From: Collinsella sp. UBA6357
GTDB lineage: Bacteria; Actinomycetota; Coriobacteriia; Coriobacteriales; Coriobacteriaceae
NCBI GenBank assembly: GCA_002437815.1
Contig: DJRP01000026.1
Location: 100,214-156,866, forward strand
Reading direction: 5' to 3'
Length of the DNA: 56,653 nucleotides
A program made the position numbers and the translations under genes. Under the pieces are notes generated by a model, which worked only from the letters and a program-made list of their open reading frames with translations, was not told the DNA's origin and searched no databases. This document shows positions 1-8,217 of the stretch, piece after piece; the first letter of the stretch is position 1, and each line of letters opens with the position of its first letter.

Positions 1-2
1 CG

Positions 3-1190
3 AGCCGCTACACCCAGCGTCCCCAGCAGGCGGGATACGTCACCGAGACTGGCTCCCGCGCCGAGATCCAAGAGCAGCGCGATCGCTTCCGCAACACGCT
101 GCCGCCCGAGAACAGCGCGCTTCCCGCGTCTCACGGCAACGTGCGCGATCCGCGCGCCGGCTATGGGGATGGAGGATACTCCGCCCGAAACGGTTCCTCT
201 GCTCGCTCGGGATCGGCTAGAACCTATCGTGCGGCATCGACTCGAACGGGAAGTCCATCGCGCAACGGCTATCGACAAGAGTCCGTATCGCATTCCGGCA
301 GTCGTTCATCTACTCAGCGGTACGTCAGTGCGCAGCGCGGCAATCGGCAAGGTCCGTCTACGGTTCGCGGTGGACGAGACGTTTCCCGAACCTCCCGCTA
401 TCCTCGACAGGACACGAGGCGTAGTACTGCTTCGCAGCCGCGCAACGCTTCCCGTTCGGGACTCCCGAATGGGCTCGATCCTCGGTTTGTTTACGGTGGC
501 CTTGCCGTCATCGCTGTTCTGCTCATCATCTTGATCGTCGTGGCCCTCCGTGGTTGCGGCTCATCAAATCAGGCGGCAGACTCCCAGCCTGCAGTTACGA
601 CCACATCAACCAAAAAGAAGACGTCGAAAAATACCGATTCGAGCGCTTCGAGTGATGACGATGATGACGACGAAGCGTCCGCAAGCACCACGACTTCCAA
701 AAAGAAGAACGATGTCGACGCCGTCACCAAGGTCAAAGTGAAGGTCGCCAAAGGCAAAACGGCATGGATCGAGATCAAGGTCGATGGAAAGTCCGTCTAT
801 GGCGCTCAGGCGACCGGCCCCTTTGAACAGGAATACGAGCCCGAGTCCTCGATTGAGATCACCACGTCAAAGCCCTCCGATGTAACGGTCACCAAGAACG
901 GTGAGAAAGTCCGCTATGACACCAAGACATCCGGTGTCGCGCGTGTAACGATCACTGTTCCCAAGAAGAGCACCGAATCATCGGATGATTCTGACAACAA
1001 CACCGATGAGGCCTCGGATAGCGACAGCACCGACATTCAATCTGCCGATGGTACCGACACGTCCGATACGAGCGCCTCTGACGATACGACGACGGATTCC
1101 TCTTCAGATGGTTCAACGTATGACACTTCTTCGTCTTCCGCGGCGTCAACTCAAACCACCTACGACAGTTCCTCTACCTACAGTAATTAG
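3..1190 (+). CDS. RodZ-like (DUF4115-type) single-pass membrane protein, 5' truncated
   Basis: The frame is open from the first complete codon of the window, so the start and any N-terminal helix-turn-helix lie upstream. What is seen is a long basic Ser/Arg/Gly-rich cytoplasmic stretch, one transmembrane helix encoded at about 486-555, an acidic Ser/Asp linker, and a compact beta-rich domain at about 717-970. A final Ser/Thr/Asp-rich tail follows. The beta domain has the pattern of the RodZ C-terminal domain (DUF4115): a Trp-Ile-Glu-Ile strand, an Asp-Gly-Lys turn and a late Val-Thr-Val-Thr strand. RodZ links MreB to cell-wall synthesis, but the family call here rests on the tail end only. 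The low-complexity flanks are unusual. yajQ follows 17 bases later. Confidence 0.6.
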   Translation, partial: SRYTQRPQQAGYVTETGSRAEIQEQRDRFRNTLPPENSALPASHGNVRDPRAGYGDGGYSARNGSSARSGSARTYRAASTRTGSPSRNGYRQESVSHSGSRSSTQRYVSAQRGNRQGPSTVRGGRDVSRTSRYPRQDTRRSTASQPRNASRSGLPNGLDPRFVYGGLAVIAVLLIILIVVALRGCGSSNQAADSQPAVTTTSTKKKTSKNTDSSASSDDDDDDEASASTTTSKKKNDVDAVTKVKVKVAKGKTAWIEIKVDGKSVYGAQATGPFEQEYEPESSIEITTSKPSDVTVTKNGEKVRYDTKTSGVARVTITVPKKSTESSDDSDNNTDEASDSDSTDIQSADGTDTSDTSASDDTTTDSSSDGSTYDTSSSSAASTQTTYDSSSTYSN

Positions 1191-1207
1191 TTCAGAAAGG
1201 AGCCTTC

Positions 1208-1705
1208 ATGGCAAAAGATTCTAGCTTCGACGTTGTTTCCGAAGTCAATATGCAGGAAGTGGACAACGCATTTCAGCAGACTGCTCGCGAGATTTCCCAG
1301 CGCTACGATCTCAAAGATTCCGGCGCCACCGTCGATTTGTCCAAGGGTGACAAGCTGTTCACGATCAACGCGCCAGCAGATTTCGTTTCAAAGCAGATCA
1401 TCGACGTGTTGAACAGCAAACTCATCAAGCGCGGTATCGATCTCAAAGCCGTTACATGGGATGCTCCTCAGGCCGCCAGCGGCGGAACCGTTCGCGTACT
1501 GGGGCACATCGTTGAGGGTATCGATCAGGCGACGGCCAAGAAGATCAACAAAGACGTCAAGGATCAAAAACTCAAGGTCAAAGTCACGATCGAATCGGAC
1601 AAGCTACGTGTAACCTCGGCATCCAAGGATGCCCTGCAGGCGGTCATCCAGTTCTTGCGCAATCAGGACTACGGCCAGCCGCTGCAATTCACCAATTATC
1701 GATAG
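1208..1705 (+). CDS. yajQ: YajQ family nucleotide-binding protein
   Basis: At 165 residues this is the usual length of the YajQ/DUF520 family. It has the typical start Ser-Phe-Asp-Val-Val-Ser-Glu, the motif Gln-Glu-Val-Asp-Asn-Ala and the ending Leu-Gln-Phe-Thr-Asn-Tyr-Arg. The fold is two RRM-like halves that bind nucleic acid, and in some bacteria cyclic di-GMP. The molecular role is poorly defined in most species. An AGAAAGGAG ribosome site lies 6 bases before the ATG. It sits between the RodZ-like gene and rimO, probably in one transcript. Confidence 0.93.
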   Translation: MAKDSSFDVVSEVNMQEVDNAFQQTAREISQRYDLKDSGATVDLSKGDKLFTINAPADFVSKQIIDVLNSKLIKRGIDLKAVTWDAPQAASGGTVRVLGHIVEGIDQATAKKINKDVKDQKLKVKVTIESDKLRVTSASKDALQAVIQFLRNQDYGQPLQFTNYR

Positions 1706-1731
1706 CAAATCAGAAAGGATTCCGTCCCAGT

Positions 1732-3081
1732 ATGGATACGCCCATGGGTTCCATCCTCTATATCACGCTCGGCTGCGCCAAAAATGAGGTTGACACCGAT
1801 CGCATGCGCTCCCTGCTCACCGCCGCCGGCTACGCGGAGACCGACTCGCCCCAAGAAGCCGACCTCGCAATCGTCAACACCTGTTCTTTTTTGGCCTCCG
1901 CGACCTCCGAGAGCATCGAGACCACGCTTGAGCTCGCCAACGACGTTGCCGATGGCGTGCGGTCTTGCCCCATCGTCATGTGCGGCTGCGTCCCCTCGCG
2001 TTATGGTGCCGATCTTCCCGCCGAACTGCCCGAAGTGTCCGCGTTTGTGCGCACTGACGAGGAAGATGGCATCGTTTCCGTTGTCGACGGAGTTCTAGGT
2101 CTCACGCGTGAGGTTCCTGCCTATATTCCGCATATCAAACGGACCATCGAAGGTGCGGTGGCCTATGTCAAAATCTCCGACGGATGCGATCGCTACTGCA
2201 GCTTCTGCATGATCCCCTATATCCGTGGTCGCTATCATTCACGTGACGCGCAGAGCATCCTTTCTGAGGTTCGCGACCTGGTCGCGGGAGGTGTTCGCGA
2301 GATTGTCCTCATCGGCCAGGATACCGGTATCTGGGGCAACGATTTCAAGGATGATGAGCTCGAAGAAGGGGCACCGCGCAATCTTGCTCAACTGCTTCAA
2401 GCGGTAGCCGAGGCTGTGCGTCCGACGGACGTTTGGATTCGTGTGCTCTATCTGCAGCCCGAGGGCATGACCGACGAGCTTATCGAGACGATCCGCGATA
2501 CGCCCGAAGTGCTTCCCTACATCGATATTCCAGTCCAGCACTGCGACGCCCGCATTCTCAAGGCCATGCGCCGGTCTGGTTCGCGCCCCGAGCTCGAGGC
2601 CCTGTTCGAGGATCTGCGCAAGCGGATTCCCGGCATCGTGATCCGTTCCACGGCTATGGTGGGCTTTCCGACCGAAACCGAAGATGAGTTCCGTGATCTG
2701 ATCGACTTCATGGACACCGTGGGCTTCGATTACACAAGCGTCTTCGCCTACTCGCAAGAGGAGGGGAGCCTAGCCGCCAAGATGGACGGTCAGATCGATG
2801 AGGATGTCAAGATCGAACGCGCTCAGGAGGCTATGGATCTGGCCGAGTCGCTCGGTTTCGCGGCAACGGCCAGTCATGTGGGGGAGCGCTCACGCGTCAT
2901 CGTGGACGGCATCGAGCAGACCGATGACGGCATCGAGCTTATCGGCCATGCTTGGTTCCAGGCACCCGATTCCGATGGCGCCGTTCACCTGGATGCGAGC
3001 GAGGCCGCTGTCGGTGACATTCTGAACGTCGAGTTTACCGACAGCTTCTGCTACGAGCTCGTCGGACATGTTGTTGAATAG
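1732..3081 (+). CDS. rimO: Ribosomal protein uS12 methylthiotransferase RimO
   Basis: This radical SAM enzyme adds a methylthio group to the conserved aspartate of ribosomal protein uS12. The N-terminal UPF0004 domain carries the auxiliary [4Fe-4S] cysteines near residues 15, 51 and 84/86. The radical SAM CxxxCxxC is C152, C156 and C159. A C-terminal TRAM-like region ends the 449-residue protein. The sequence Gly-Ser-Ile-Leu-Tyr-Ile-Thr-Leu-Gly-Cys-Ala-Lys-Asn at the start separates it from MiaB, which is present elsewhere in the window. The pgsA start lies 15 bases past the stop, so the two are probably cotranscribed, as is common for rimO-pgsA pairs. Confidence 0.96.
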   Translation: MDTPMGSILYITLGCAKNEVDTDRMRSLLTAAGYAETDSPQEADLAIVNTCSFLASATSESIETTLELANDVADGVRSCPIVMCGCVPSRYGADLPAELPEVSAFVRTDEEDGIVSVVDGVLGLTREVPAYIPHIKRTIEGAVAYVKISDGCDRYCSFCMIPYIRGRYHSRDAQSILSEVRDLVAGGVREIVLIGQDTGIWGNDFKDDELEEGAPRNLAQLLQAVAEAVRPTDVWIRVLYLQPEGMTDELIETIRDTPEVLPYIDIPVQHCDARILKAMRRSGSRPELEALFEDLRKRIPGIVIRSTAMVGFPTETEDEFRDLIDFMDTVGFDYTSVFAYSQEEGSLAAKMDGQIDEDVKIERAQEAMDLAESLGFAATASHVGERSRVIVDGIEQTDDGIELIGHAWFQAPDSDGAVHLDASEAAVGDILNVEFTDSFCYELVGHVVE

Positions 3082-3096
3082 GGAAGGGCAAAGGTC

Positions 3097-3735
3097 GTGT
3101 CCAACGAAACCAATAAAGAACTGAAGAGCATCTGGACTCCCGCCAACGTCATTACCTGCGTTCGCATCGTCTTCATTCCGGTCTTCATGATCATCTCGGC
3201 GTTGAGCCACGTGCGCGTTGCCGATACCGATTGGGGCATCTATGACGGGCCCCTTGCCGCGGCCGCATTCATTCTCTATATGACCCTGTCGCTCACCGAT
3301 AAACTTGACGGGTACCTGGCGCGCTCCCGCAACGAGATCACCGACTTCGGCAAGTTTCTCGATCCCATCGCCGATAAGCTGCTGGTATTCTCGGCACTGC
3401 TTCTGTTCTTAGACTTTGGGGCCATTACGGTCTGGAGTGTTTTTATCATTCTGTTCCGCGAGCTTTTAGTCAGCGCCCTTCGTATGGTCGCCAGTGCGGC
3501 AGGCGTCGTTGTGGCCGCCGATAAGCTTGGCAAGTGGAAGACTGCCACCACGATGGTGTCTATCTGCGGATACCTTCTGACCTTCGCGCTTTCGGGCCTA
3601 AACCTTGTCTCGGCTCCCTTCCTGGTGGGACTGTTCTCGCTTTCTCGTGCGCTCATGCTCATCGCGGTCGTGCTCACCGTTGTTTCCGGTGCCCAATATT
3701 TCTGGAACTGCCGCAAAATCGTTTTCTCGGTTTAG
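3097..3735 (+). CDS. pgsA: CDP-diacylglycerol-glycerol-3-phosphate 3-phosphatidyltransferase
   Basis: This is an integral membrane enzyme of the CDP-alcohol phosphatidyltransferase family that makes phosphatidylglycerol phosphate from CDP-diacylglycerol and glycerol-3-phosphate. The full signature D-x2-DG-x2-AR-x8-G-x3-D-x3-D is seen as D68, D71-G72, A75-R76, G85, D89 and D93. Several hydrophobic helices follow. The GTG start at 3097 has a purine-rich GGGAAGGG upstream. A second, divergent family member lies at 24988-25692. This one, with the usual rimO-pgsA-cinA neighbourhood, is the better candidate for the main PgsA. Confidence 0.9.
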   Translation: MSNETNKELKSIWTPANVITCVRIVFIPVFMIISALSHVRVADTDWGIYDGPLAAAAFILYMTLSLTDKLDGYLARSRNEITDFGKFLDPIADKLLVFSALLLFLDFGAITVWSVFIILFRELLVSALRMVASAAGVVVAADKLGKWKTATTMVSICGYLLTFALSGLNLVSAPFLVGLFSLSRALMLIAVVLTVVSGAQYFWNCRKIVFSV

Positions 3736-3747
3736 AGCCTGGTATCC

Positions 3748-4278
3748 ATGCAAGATATGCTTTCTCTATTGCGTGCACAAAATGATGAATTGGCGCAATC
3801 GGTGATACGAAGTGCACACGCCACCTCAAAAACTGTCTCAACGGCAGAATCGCTCACTGCCGGGCTTATTGCTGCCACGTTGGGTGATATCCCCGGGGCC
3901 TCAATGGTTCTGCGCGGCGGCGCCGTCACCTACTGCGATGAAATCAAACATCAAGTGCTGGGAGTCAAGCAGGAGACCCTCGATCTCCACACAGCCGTTT
4001 CTCAAGAAACTGCCTGTGAGCTCGCCTTGGGTTCGCTTGAGCTCTTCTCCAGCGATATCGCCGTCTCTGCCACCGGGTATGCGGGTCCGGGCGGTGGCAC
4101 CGAGCAAGACCCGGTGGGAACCTTTTATCTTGGAATCTGTGTTCGCGGGCGTGATGGAAACCCCTTGAAGCCTCGTTCCATACGTTGCTATCACGAGGGT
4201 GACCGTAGCACCGTACGATCCTATGCGGTACATGACGCACTCGGTCTGGTTATCGAGACTCTTACTGCTATGGAATAG
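3748..4278 (+). CDS. cinA: CinA-type nicotinamide-nucleotide amidohydrolase (stand-alone C-terminal domain)
   Basis: The 176-residue protein is only the CinA C-terminal (PncC) domain. It has the signatures Ser-Thr-Ala-Glu-Ser-Leu-Thr-Ala-Gly, Gly-Gly-Ala-Val-Thr-Tyr, and Ala-Thr-Gly-Tyr-Ala-Gly-Pro-Gly-Gly-Gly. PncC deamidates nicotinamide mononucleotide to nicotinate mononucleotide in pyridine nucleotide recycling. The MoaB-like N-terminal domain found in full CinA is absent. It lies between pgsA and recA, matching the frequent pgsA-cinA-recA order. The start overlaps a short spacer after pgsA, with a weak ribosome site. Confidence 0.88.
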   Translation: MQDMLSLLRAQNDELAQSVIRSAHATSKTVSTAESLTAGLIAATLGDIPGASMVLRGGAVTYCDEIKHQVLGVKQETLDLHTAVSQETACELALGSLELFSSDIAVSATGYAGPGGGTEQDPVGTFYLGICVRGRDGNPLKPRSIRCYHEGDRSTVRSYAVHDALGLVIETLTAME

Positions 4279-4314
4279 CAATGGAAGCACAACTCGTGCG
4301 GTTCCACTTTCATG

Positions 4315-4346
4315 GAGAACACCGTCGCCAACGTGATGGTGTTCTC
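4315..4346. other. Perfect 9-bp inverted repeat between cinA and recA
   Basis: GAGAACACC at 4315-4323 is exactly complementary to GGTGTTCTC at 4338-4346, around a 14-base loop. It starts 36 bases after the cinA stop and ends about 130 bases before the recA promoter. No long T tract follows directly, only TTTAT after a few bases, so it is either a weak terminator for cinA or an operator/RNA structure. The half-sites contain GAAC and GTTC, but the spacing is not that of an SOS box. Confidence 0.5.
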
Positions 4347-4473
4347 GCTGTTTATGCATGGTGATTTCGATAAAGGATGGATTTGGACGGTCTCGTGTCG
4401 GCAGATGGTCAGCGATTGGTTCGCTGCTGACGAATTTCATGCAAGCAACCCTGCGTATTATGACAATGGGCGG

Positions 4474-4502
4474 TTGACCACGAACAGCCGTTCGTTTACC
4501 AT
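4474..4502 (+). promoter_or_regulatory. recA promoter with embedded SOS (LexA) box
   Basis: TTGACC at 4474-4479 and TACCAT at 4497-4502 are separated by 17 bases and fit a housekeeping sigma promoter. Inside the spacer, CGAACAGCCGTTCG (core GAAC-N4-GTTC at 4482-4493) matches the LexA box of Bacillus and Actinobacteria. A bound repressor would cover the polymerase site. The start point would fall near 4509, about 25 bases before the recA ATG. This rules out the longer reading frame that opens at 4312. Confidence 0.85.
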
Positions 4503-4533
4503 CATGTCAGATAGATTACAAGGAGGGCTTTCC

Positions 4534-5697
4534 ATGGCCAAGCATCAGGGTCCCGTTCGTACCGTTCATGCGCCTACCACCGGTGAAGATCGCGAAAAGA
4601 TGATCGAACAGACCAAGAAGGATATCGAGAAGAAGTTCGGAACCGGATCCATCATGAGATATGGCGATGGTGGCCCTGAGCTTGAAGTCGAGGCGATACC
4701 GACGGGAGCCTTGGCGCTCGATGCAGCCCTGGGAATCGGTGGCGTTCCGCGCGGGCGAATTATCGAGATCTATGGCCCCGAGTCTTCCGGTAAGACAACG
4801 CTTTCTCTCGAAATCCTTGCAGAGGCCCAAGCTATGGGCGGCGTTGTCGCTTTTATCGACGCCGAACACGCACTCGACCCCACCTATGCCGCCCGCATCG
4901 GCGTAGATATCGACGAGGTTCTCATTTCCCAGCCCGATACCGGCGAGCAGGCGCTCGAGATCGTCGACATGCTCGTACGTTCGGGAGCCATCGACGCAAT
5001 CGTCGTCGACTCCGTTGCCGCGCTTACGCCTCGCGCGGAGATCGAGGGAGAGATCGGCGATACCACCGTGGGTCTCCAGGCTCGTCTTATGAGCCAAGCG
5101 CTGCGCAAGCTTGCCGGGTCGCTCGCCAAATCCAACACGACATGCATCTTCATCAACCAGCTGCGCGAGAAGATCGGCGTCATGTTTGGCAACCCCGAGA
5201 CAACGACCGGCGGCCGTGCCCTCAAATTCTTCTCATCGGTTCGCATCGACATTCGCCGTATCGACAGCATAAAGGTCAAGGACGAGGTCGTCGGCAATCG
5301 CGTACGCGCAAAAGTCGTGAAGAACAAGGTGGCGGCTCCGTTCCGCTCCGCCGAGTTCGACATCATGTACGGCACCGGCATATCAAAAGAAGGCTCCATT
5401 TTAGACATGGGTGTCGAATACGATATCGTCAACAAGGCGGGTGCGTGGTTCTCATACGATGATCAAAAACTGGGGCAAGGCCGCGAGGCTGCCAAGGACT
5501 TCCTGCGCACGCATCCCGATTGCGCCGACGAGATCGAGCATAAGGTTCGTGTCGCCTGCGGACTCGAATATGATGACGACGCCCCCAGTGAGGTCGAGAT
5601 TGCCGATGACATCATCTCGGATAAGACTCCTTTCCCCGAGGACGACGGTTTATTTGAAATCGACAGCTCTGCCATGCTCGATGACGATGACGAATAA
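4534..5697 (+). CDS. recA: Recombinase A
   Basis: RecA forms ATP-dependent filaments on single-stranded DNA, drives strand exchange and triggers LexA self-cleavage. The protein has 387 residues. The Walker A motif Gly-Pro-Glu-Ser-Ser-Gly-Lys-Thr is at 81-88, and the loop with Phe-Ile-Asn-Gln-Leu-Arg-Glu-Lys-Ile-Gly is intact. The tail is acidic (Asp/Glu). The frame is open back to 4312, but ACAAGGAGG lies 7 bases before the ATG at 4534 and the promoter ends at 4502, so 4534 is the start. recX follows after 8 bases. The SOS box in its promoter makes it LexA-controlled. Confidence 0.97.
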   Translation: MAKHQGPVRTVHAPTTGEDREKMIEQTKKDIEKKFGTGSIMRYGDGGPELEVEAIPTGALALDAALGIGGVPRGRIIEIYGPESSGKTTLSLEILAEAQAMGGVVAFIDAEHALDPTYAARIGVDIDEVLISQPDTGEQALEIVDMLVRSGAIDAIVVDSVAALTPRAEIEGEIGDTTVGLQARLMSQALRKLAGSLAKSNTTCIFINQLREKIGVMFGNPETTTGGRALKFFSSVRIDIRRIDSIKVKDEVVGNRVRAKVVKNKVAAPFRSAEFDIMYGTGISKEGSILDMGVEYDIVNKAGAWFSYDDQKLGQGREAAKDFLRTHPDCADEIEHKVRVACGLEYDDDAPSEVEIADDIISDKTPFPEDDGLFEIDSSAMLDDDDE

Positions 5698-5705
5698 CGG
5701 CAGCT

Positions 5706-6395
5706 ATGCCATATCTCGTTACTGACGCTCGGATTGTATTTCCCGATAAACGCCCTTCAAGCTCCTTTGCATCCGGCTATGGGACCAAAAAACCCAAGGC
5801 CCACATCGAATGCGAACTTGAGGGTGGCTTCGAGCGGCAGATCTGGATTCCCGTTCGCGTCGCTCGGGCCTACGTCAAAGATGCTCCCACGTTTCCCCTT
5901 GCATGGGACGAGTTCAAGACCATGATCGAGACGCTCGAAAATAAATGTGCGCTCGTGTTGGTAACCGAAATGCTATCGCGACGGGACCATGCTATCGGGG
6001 AAATCAAGGACAAGCTTTCTGTTTACGGTTTCGACCAACATGCGATCGATTACGCTACCGCACGTGCCATCGATCTTCATTTCCTAGATGAGCAGCGCTT
6101 TTGCCGCTACTTCATCGAAGAACGAAAGCGTCGCGGTTGGGGCCGTCGCAAAATCGAGACCGAGCTCAAAAGGCGCCATGTCAACCTTGATGAGATAGCT
6201 GATTATCCAGAGGCGTTCTTCCAACCTGAAGACGATCTTGCCCGAGCGAAAGAGCTGTTAGCTAAACGCCGAATCCCCGAAGACCGCGCGTTCGAGAAAC
6301 TCGTACGTTTTCTTATGGGCAAGGGGTTCTCGTATCGCATAGCCGCCGATGCGTCCAAGGAACGCATCGATAGCGCATGCGAAAGTTCTTGGTAA
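5706..6395 (+). CDS. recX: Regulatory protein RecX
   Basis: RecX binds RecA filaments and limits their activity. The 229-residue protein has an N-terminal extension of about 75 residues followed by the three-helix repeats typical of the family, including Ala-Ile-Asp-Leu-His-Phe-Leu-Asp-Glu-Gln-Arg-Phe-Cys-Arg and the basic Lys-Arg-Arg-Gly-Trp-Gly motif. The start is 8 bases after the recA stop, so both share the SOS promoter. A hairpin at 6414-6456 ends the unit. Confidence 0.9.
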   Translation: MPYLVTDARIVFPDKRPSSSFASGYGTKKPKAHIECELEGGFERQIWIPVRVARAYVKDAPTFPLAWDEFKTMIETLENKCALVLVTEMLSRRDHAIGEIKDKLSVYGFDQHAIDYATARAIDLHFLDEQRFCRYFIEERKRRGWGRRKIETELKRRHVNLDEIADYPEAFFQPEDDLARAKELLAKRRIPEDRAFEKLVRFLMGKGFSYRIAADASKERIDSACESSW

Positions 6396-6413
6396 AGCGA
6401 AGCTACCGTCTAG

Positions 6414-6460
6414 GCTCCCTGCGACCGTTGACCGATTGATCACGTTCGCAGGGAGTGCAT
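6414..6460 (+). terminator. Terminator-like hairpin after recX
   Basis: CTCCCTGCGA at 6415-6424 pairs perfectly with TCGCAGGGAG at 6446-6455, extended by a G-U pair. The loop is 21 bases. The 3' side runs into GCATTTATTT, a modest T-rich tail. It lies 19 bases after the recX stop and directly before the rny promoter. Confidence 0.65.
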
Positions 6461-6464
6461 TTAT

Positions 6465-6493
6465 TTGACAGCTGTTATCGTTCAACGTAAGAT
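6465..6493 (+). promoter_or_regulatory. Near-consensus promoter upstream of rny
   Basis: TTGACA at 6465-6470 and TAAGAT at 6488-6493 have 17-base spacing. Transcription would begin near 6500, giving an rny leader of about 160 bases. That is long for a simple gene and leaves room for leader-level control. Confidence 0.8.
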
Positions 6494-6662
6494 TTTATTG
6501 TCATTTGATTTGTGATATGCGCTCATCTCGGATGGGTTGAATATATGGTTACATACGTAAACTACTATGGTTGCGCTCATATTGCTCAAATGTCGCGAGC
6601 CGCTCGTTTCGAGTGGTTCGCTTTTGTGTGTCATTAAACGCTTAATCGCAAAAGGAGTGAGC

Positions 6663-8216
6663 ATGATGGTCGTTATTTTCGCCGTGCTCGGTATCGTTAT
6701 CGGTGCCGTCGCCGCCGTGGCTTACATGCGCACCGCCAAGCAGAGCAGCCTTCGAGAAGCCGATTCCAAGATCGAGTCGGCGCATGCAGAGGCAGAGTCT
6801 GTGATCGGCGATGCAAAACGACAGGCCGAGACCCTCAAAAAGGAAGCCTTGCTCGAGGCCAAAGAAGAAATCATTAAAAACAAGCAGGCCGCAGAGGCAG
6901 AGGAGAAGCAGCGCAAGAAGGAAATCCGAACGCTCGAGAATCGCGTGATGCAGCGTGAGGAATCTCTCGACCGTCGCAACGACGCCCTCGATAAGCGCGA
7001 GCACCAGCTTTCCAGTCAAGCTGGTCAGGTAGATAAACGCTCTCGAGAGCTCGAGGAGCTGTATTCGAAGCAAACATCCGAGCTTGAGCGCATTGCCGAC
7101 CTTACCCGCGAAGATGCTCACAAGGAGCTGCTCGATAAGGTGCGTGGCGAGGTAACTCATGAAGCAGCCACCATCATCCGCGAGTCCGAGCAGCAGGTGC
7201 GCGCCGAATGCCACAAGACCGCTCAGGAGATTCTATCCCTGGCGATTCAGCGTTGTGCCGCCGATCACACCGCCGAGGTCACAGTTACGTCGGTACACAT
7301 TCCCTCCGATGACCTCAAGGGCCGCATCATCGGTCGTGAAGGGCGCAACATCCGCACCTTTGAGCAGGTTTCGGGCGTAAATCTCGTTATCGACGATACG
7401 CCAGAAACCGTGGTGCTCTCGAGTTTCGATCCCGTTCGCCGTGAAACGGCACGTGTCGCCCTCGAGAACCTCATTGCCGACGGCCGAATCCATCCCGCCC
7501 GCATCGAGGAGATGTATCACAAAGCCGCCGATCTGGTCCAGCAGCGTGTCCGCGAGGCGGGAGAGCAGGCCGCGTTCGACACGGGCATCCACGATCTGCA
7601 CCCCGAGCTGGTAAAGACGCTCGGCGCCCTCCGCTATCGCACCTCGTTCGGCCAAAATGTCTTGCAGCATTCTCTCGAGGTCGCGGATCTGTGCGGCGTC
7701 ATGGCATCTGAGCTTGGCGTTGACGTCTACACCGCCAAGCGCGCCGGCCTTCTGCATGATCTGGGCAAAGCAATTGACCATGATGTCGAAGGTCCTCATG
7801 CGGTGATCGGCGCCGAGCTCGCGCGTCGCTATGGCGAAAAGCCCGTCATTGTCCATGCTATCGAGGCACATCATGCCGATGTCGATCCCGATACCGTTCT
7901 TGACGTACTCGTCCAGGCCGCGGATGCCGTGTCCGCGTCCCGCCCCGGTGCTCGTCGCGAATCCGCCGAGAACTACATTAAGCGTCTCGAAAAACTCGAA
8001 GAGATCGCCAACTCCTATGAAGGCGTCGAGCGTACCTATGCCATGCAGGCTGGACGAGAGGTTCACGTCATGGTTCAGCCTGATAAGATCTCGGACGCCC
8101 AGTCCACGGTTCTTGCGCACGATATCGCTCACCAGATCGAGGAAGAGATGGAATATCCCGGTCAGGTTCGCGTCGTTGTGATTCGTGAGAGCCGCGCCAT
8201 CGATATCGCCAAATAA
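6663..8216 (+). CDS. rny: Ribonuclease Y
   Basis: RNase Y is a membrane-anchored endoribonuclease that starts mRNA decay in Gram-positive bacteria. The 517-residue protein has an N-terminal membrane helix (about residues 3-21), then a long charged coiled coil. A KH domain with Gly-Arg-Ile-Ile-Gly-Arg-Glu-Gly-Arg-Asn begins near residue 220. An HD phosphohydrolase domain has His-Asp-Leu-Gly-Lys near residue 365. The ATG at 6663 has AAAGGAG 6 bases upstream. The frame opens earlier (6567), but without a ribosome site. The next gene starts 1 base after the stop. Confidence 0.96.
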   Translation: MMVVIFAVLGIVIGAVAAVAYMRTAKQSSLREADSKIESAHAEAESVIGDAKRQAETLKKEALLEAKEEIIKNKQAAEAEEKQRKKEIRTLENRVMQREESLDRRNDALDKREHQLSSQAGQVDKRSRELEELYSKQTSELERIADLTREDAHKELLDKVRGEVTHEAATIIRESEQQVRAECHKTAQEILSLAIQRCAADHTAEVTVTSVHIPSDDLKGRIIGREGRNIRTFEQVSGVNLVIDDTPETVVLSSFDPVRRETARVALENLIADGRIHPARIEEMYHKAADLVQQRVREAGEQAAFDTGIHDLHPELVKTLGALRYRTSFGQNVLQHSLEVADLCGVMASELGVDVYTAKRAGLLHDLGKAIDHDVEGPHAVIGAELARRYGEKPVIVHAIEAHHADVDPDTVLDVLVQAADAVSASRPGARRESAENYIKRLEKLEEIANSYEGVERTYAMQAGREVHVMVQPDKISDAQSTVLAHDIAHQIEEEMEYPGQVRVVVIRESRAIDIAK

Positions 8217-8217
8217 C

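Noticed and set aside
4312..4533. N-terminal extension of RecA by 74 residues
   Set aside because: The promoter with its SOS box lies at 4474-4502, inside the extension, and a strong ribosome site marks the ATG at 4534.
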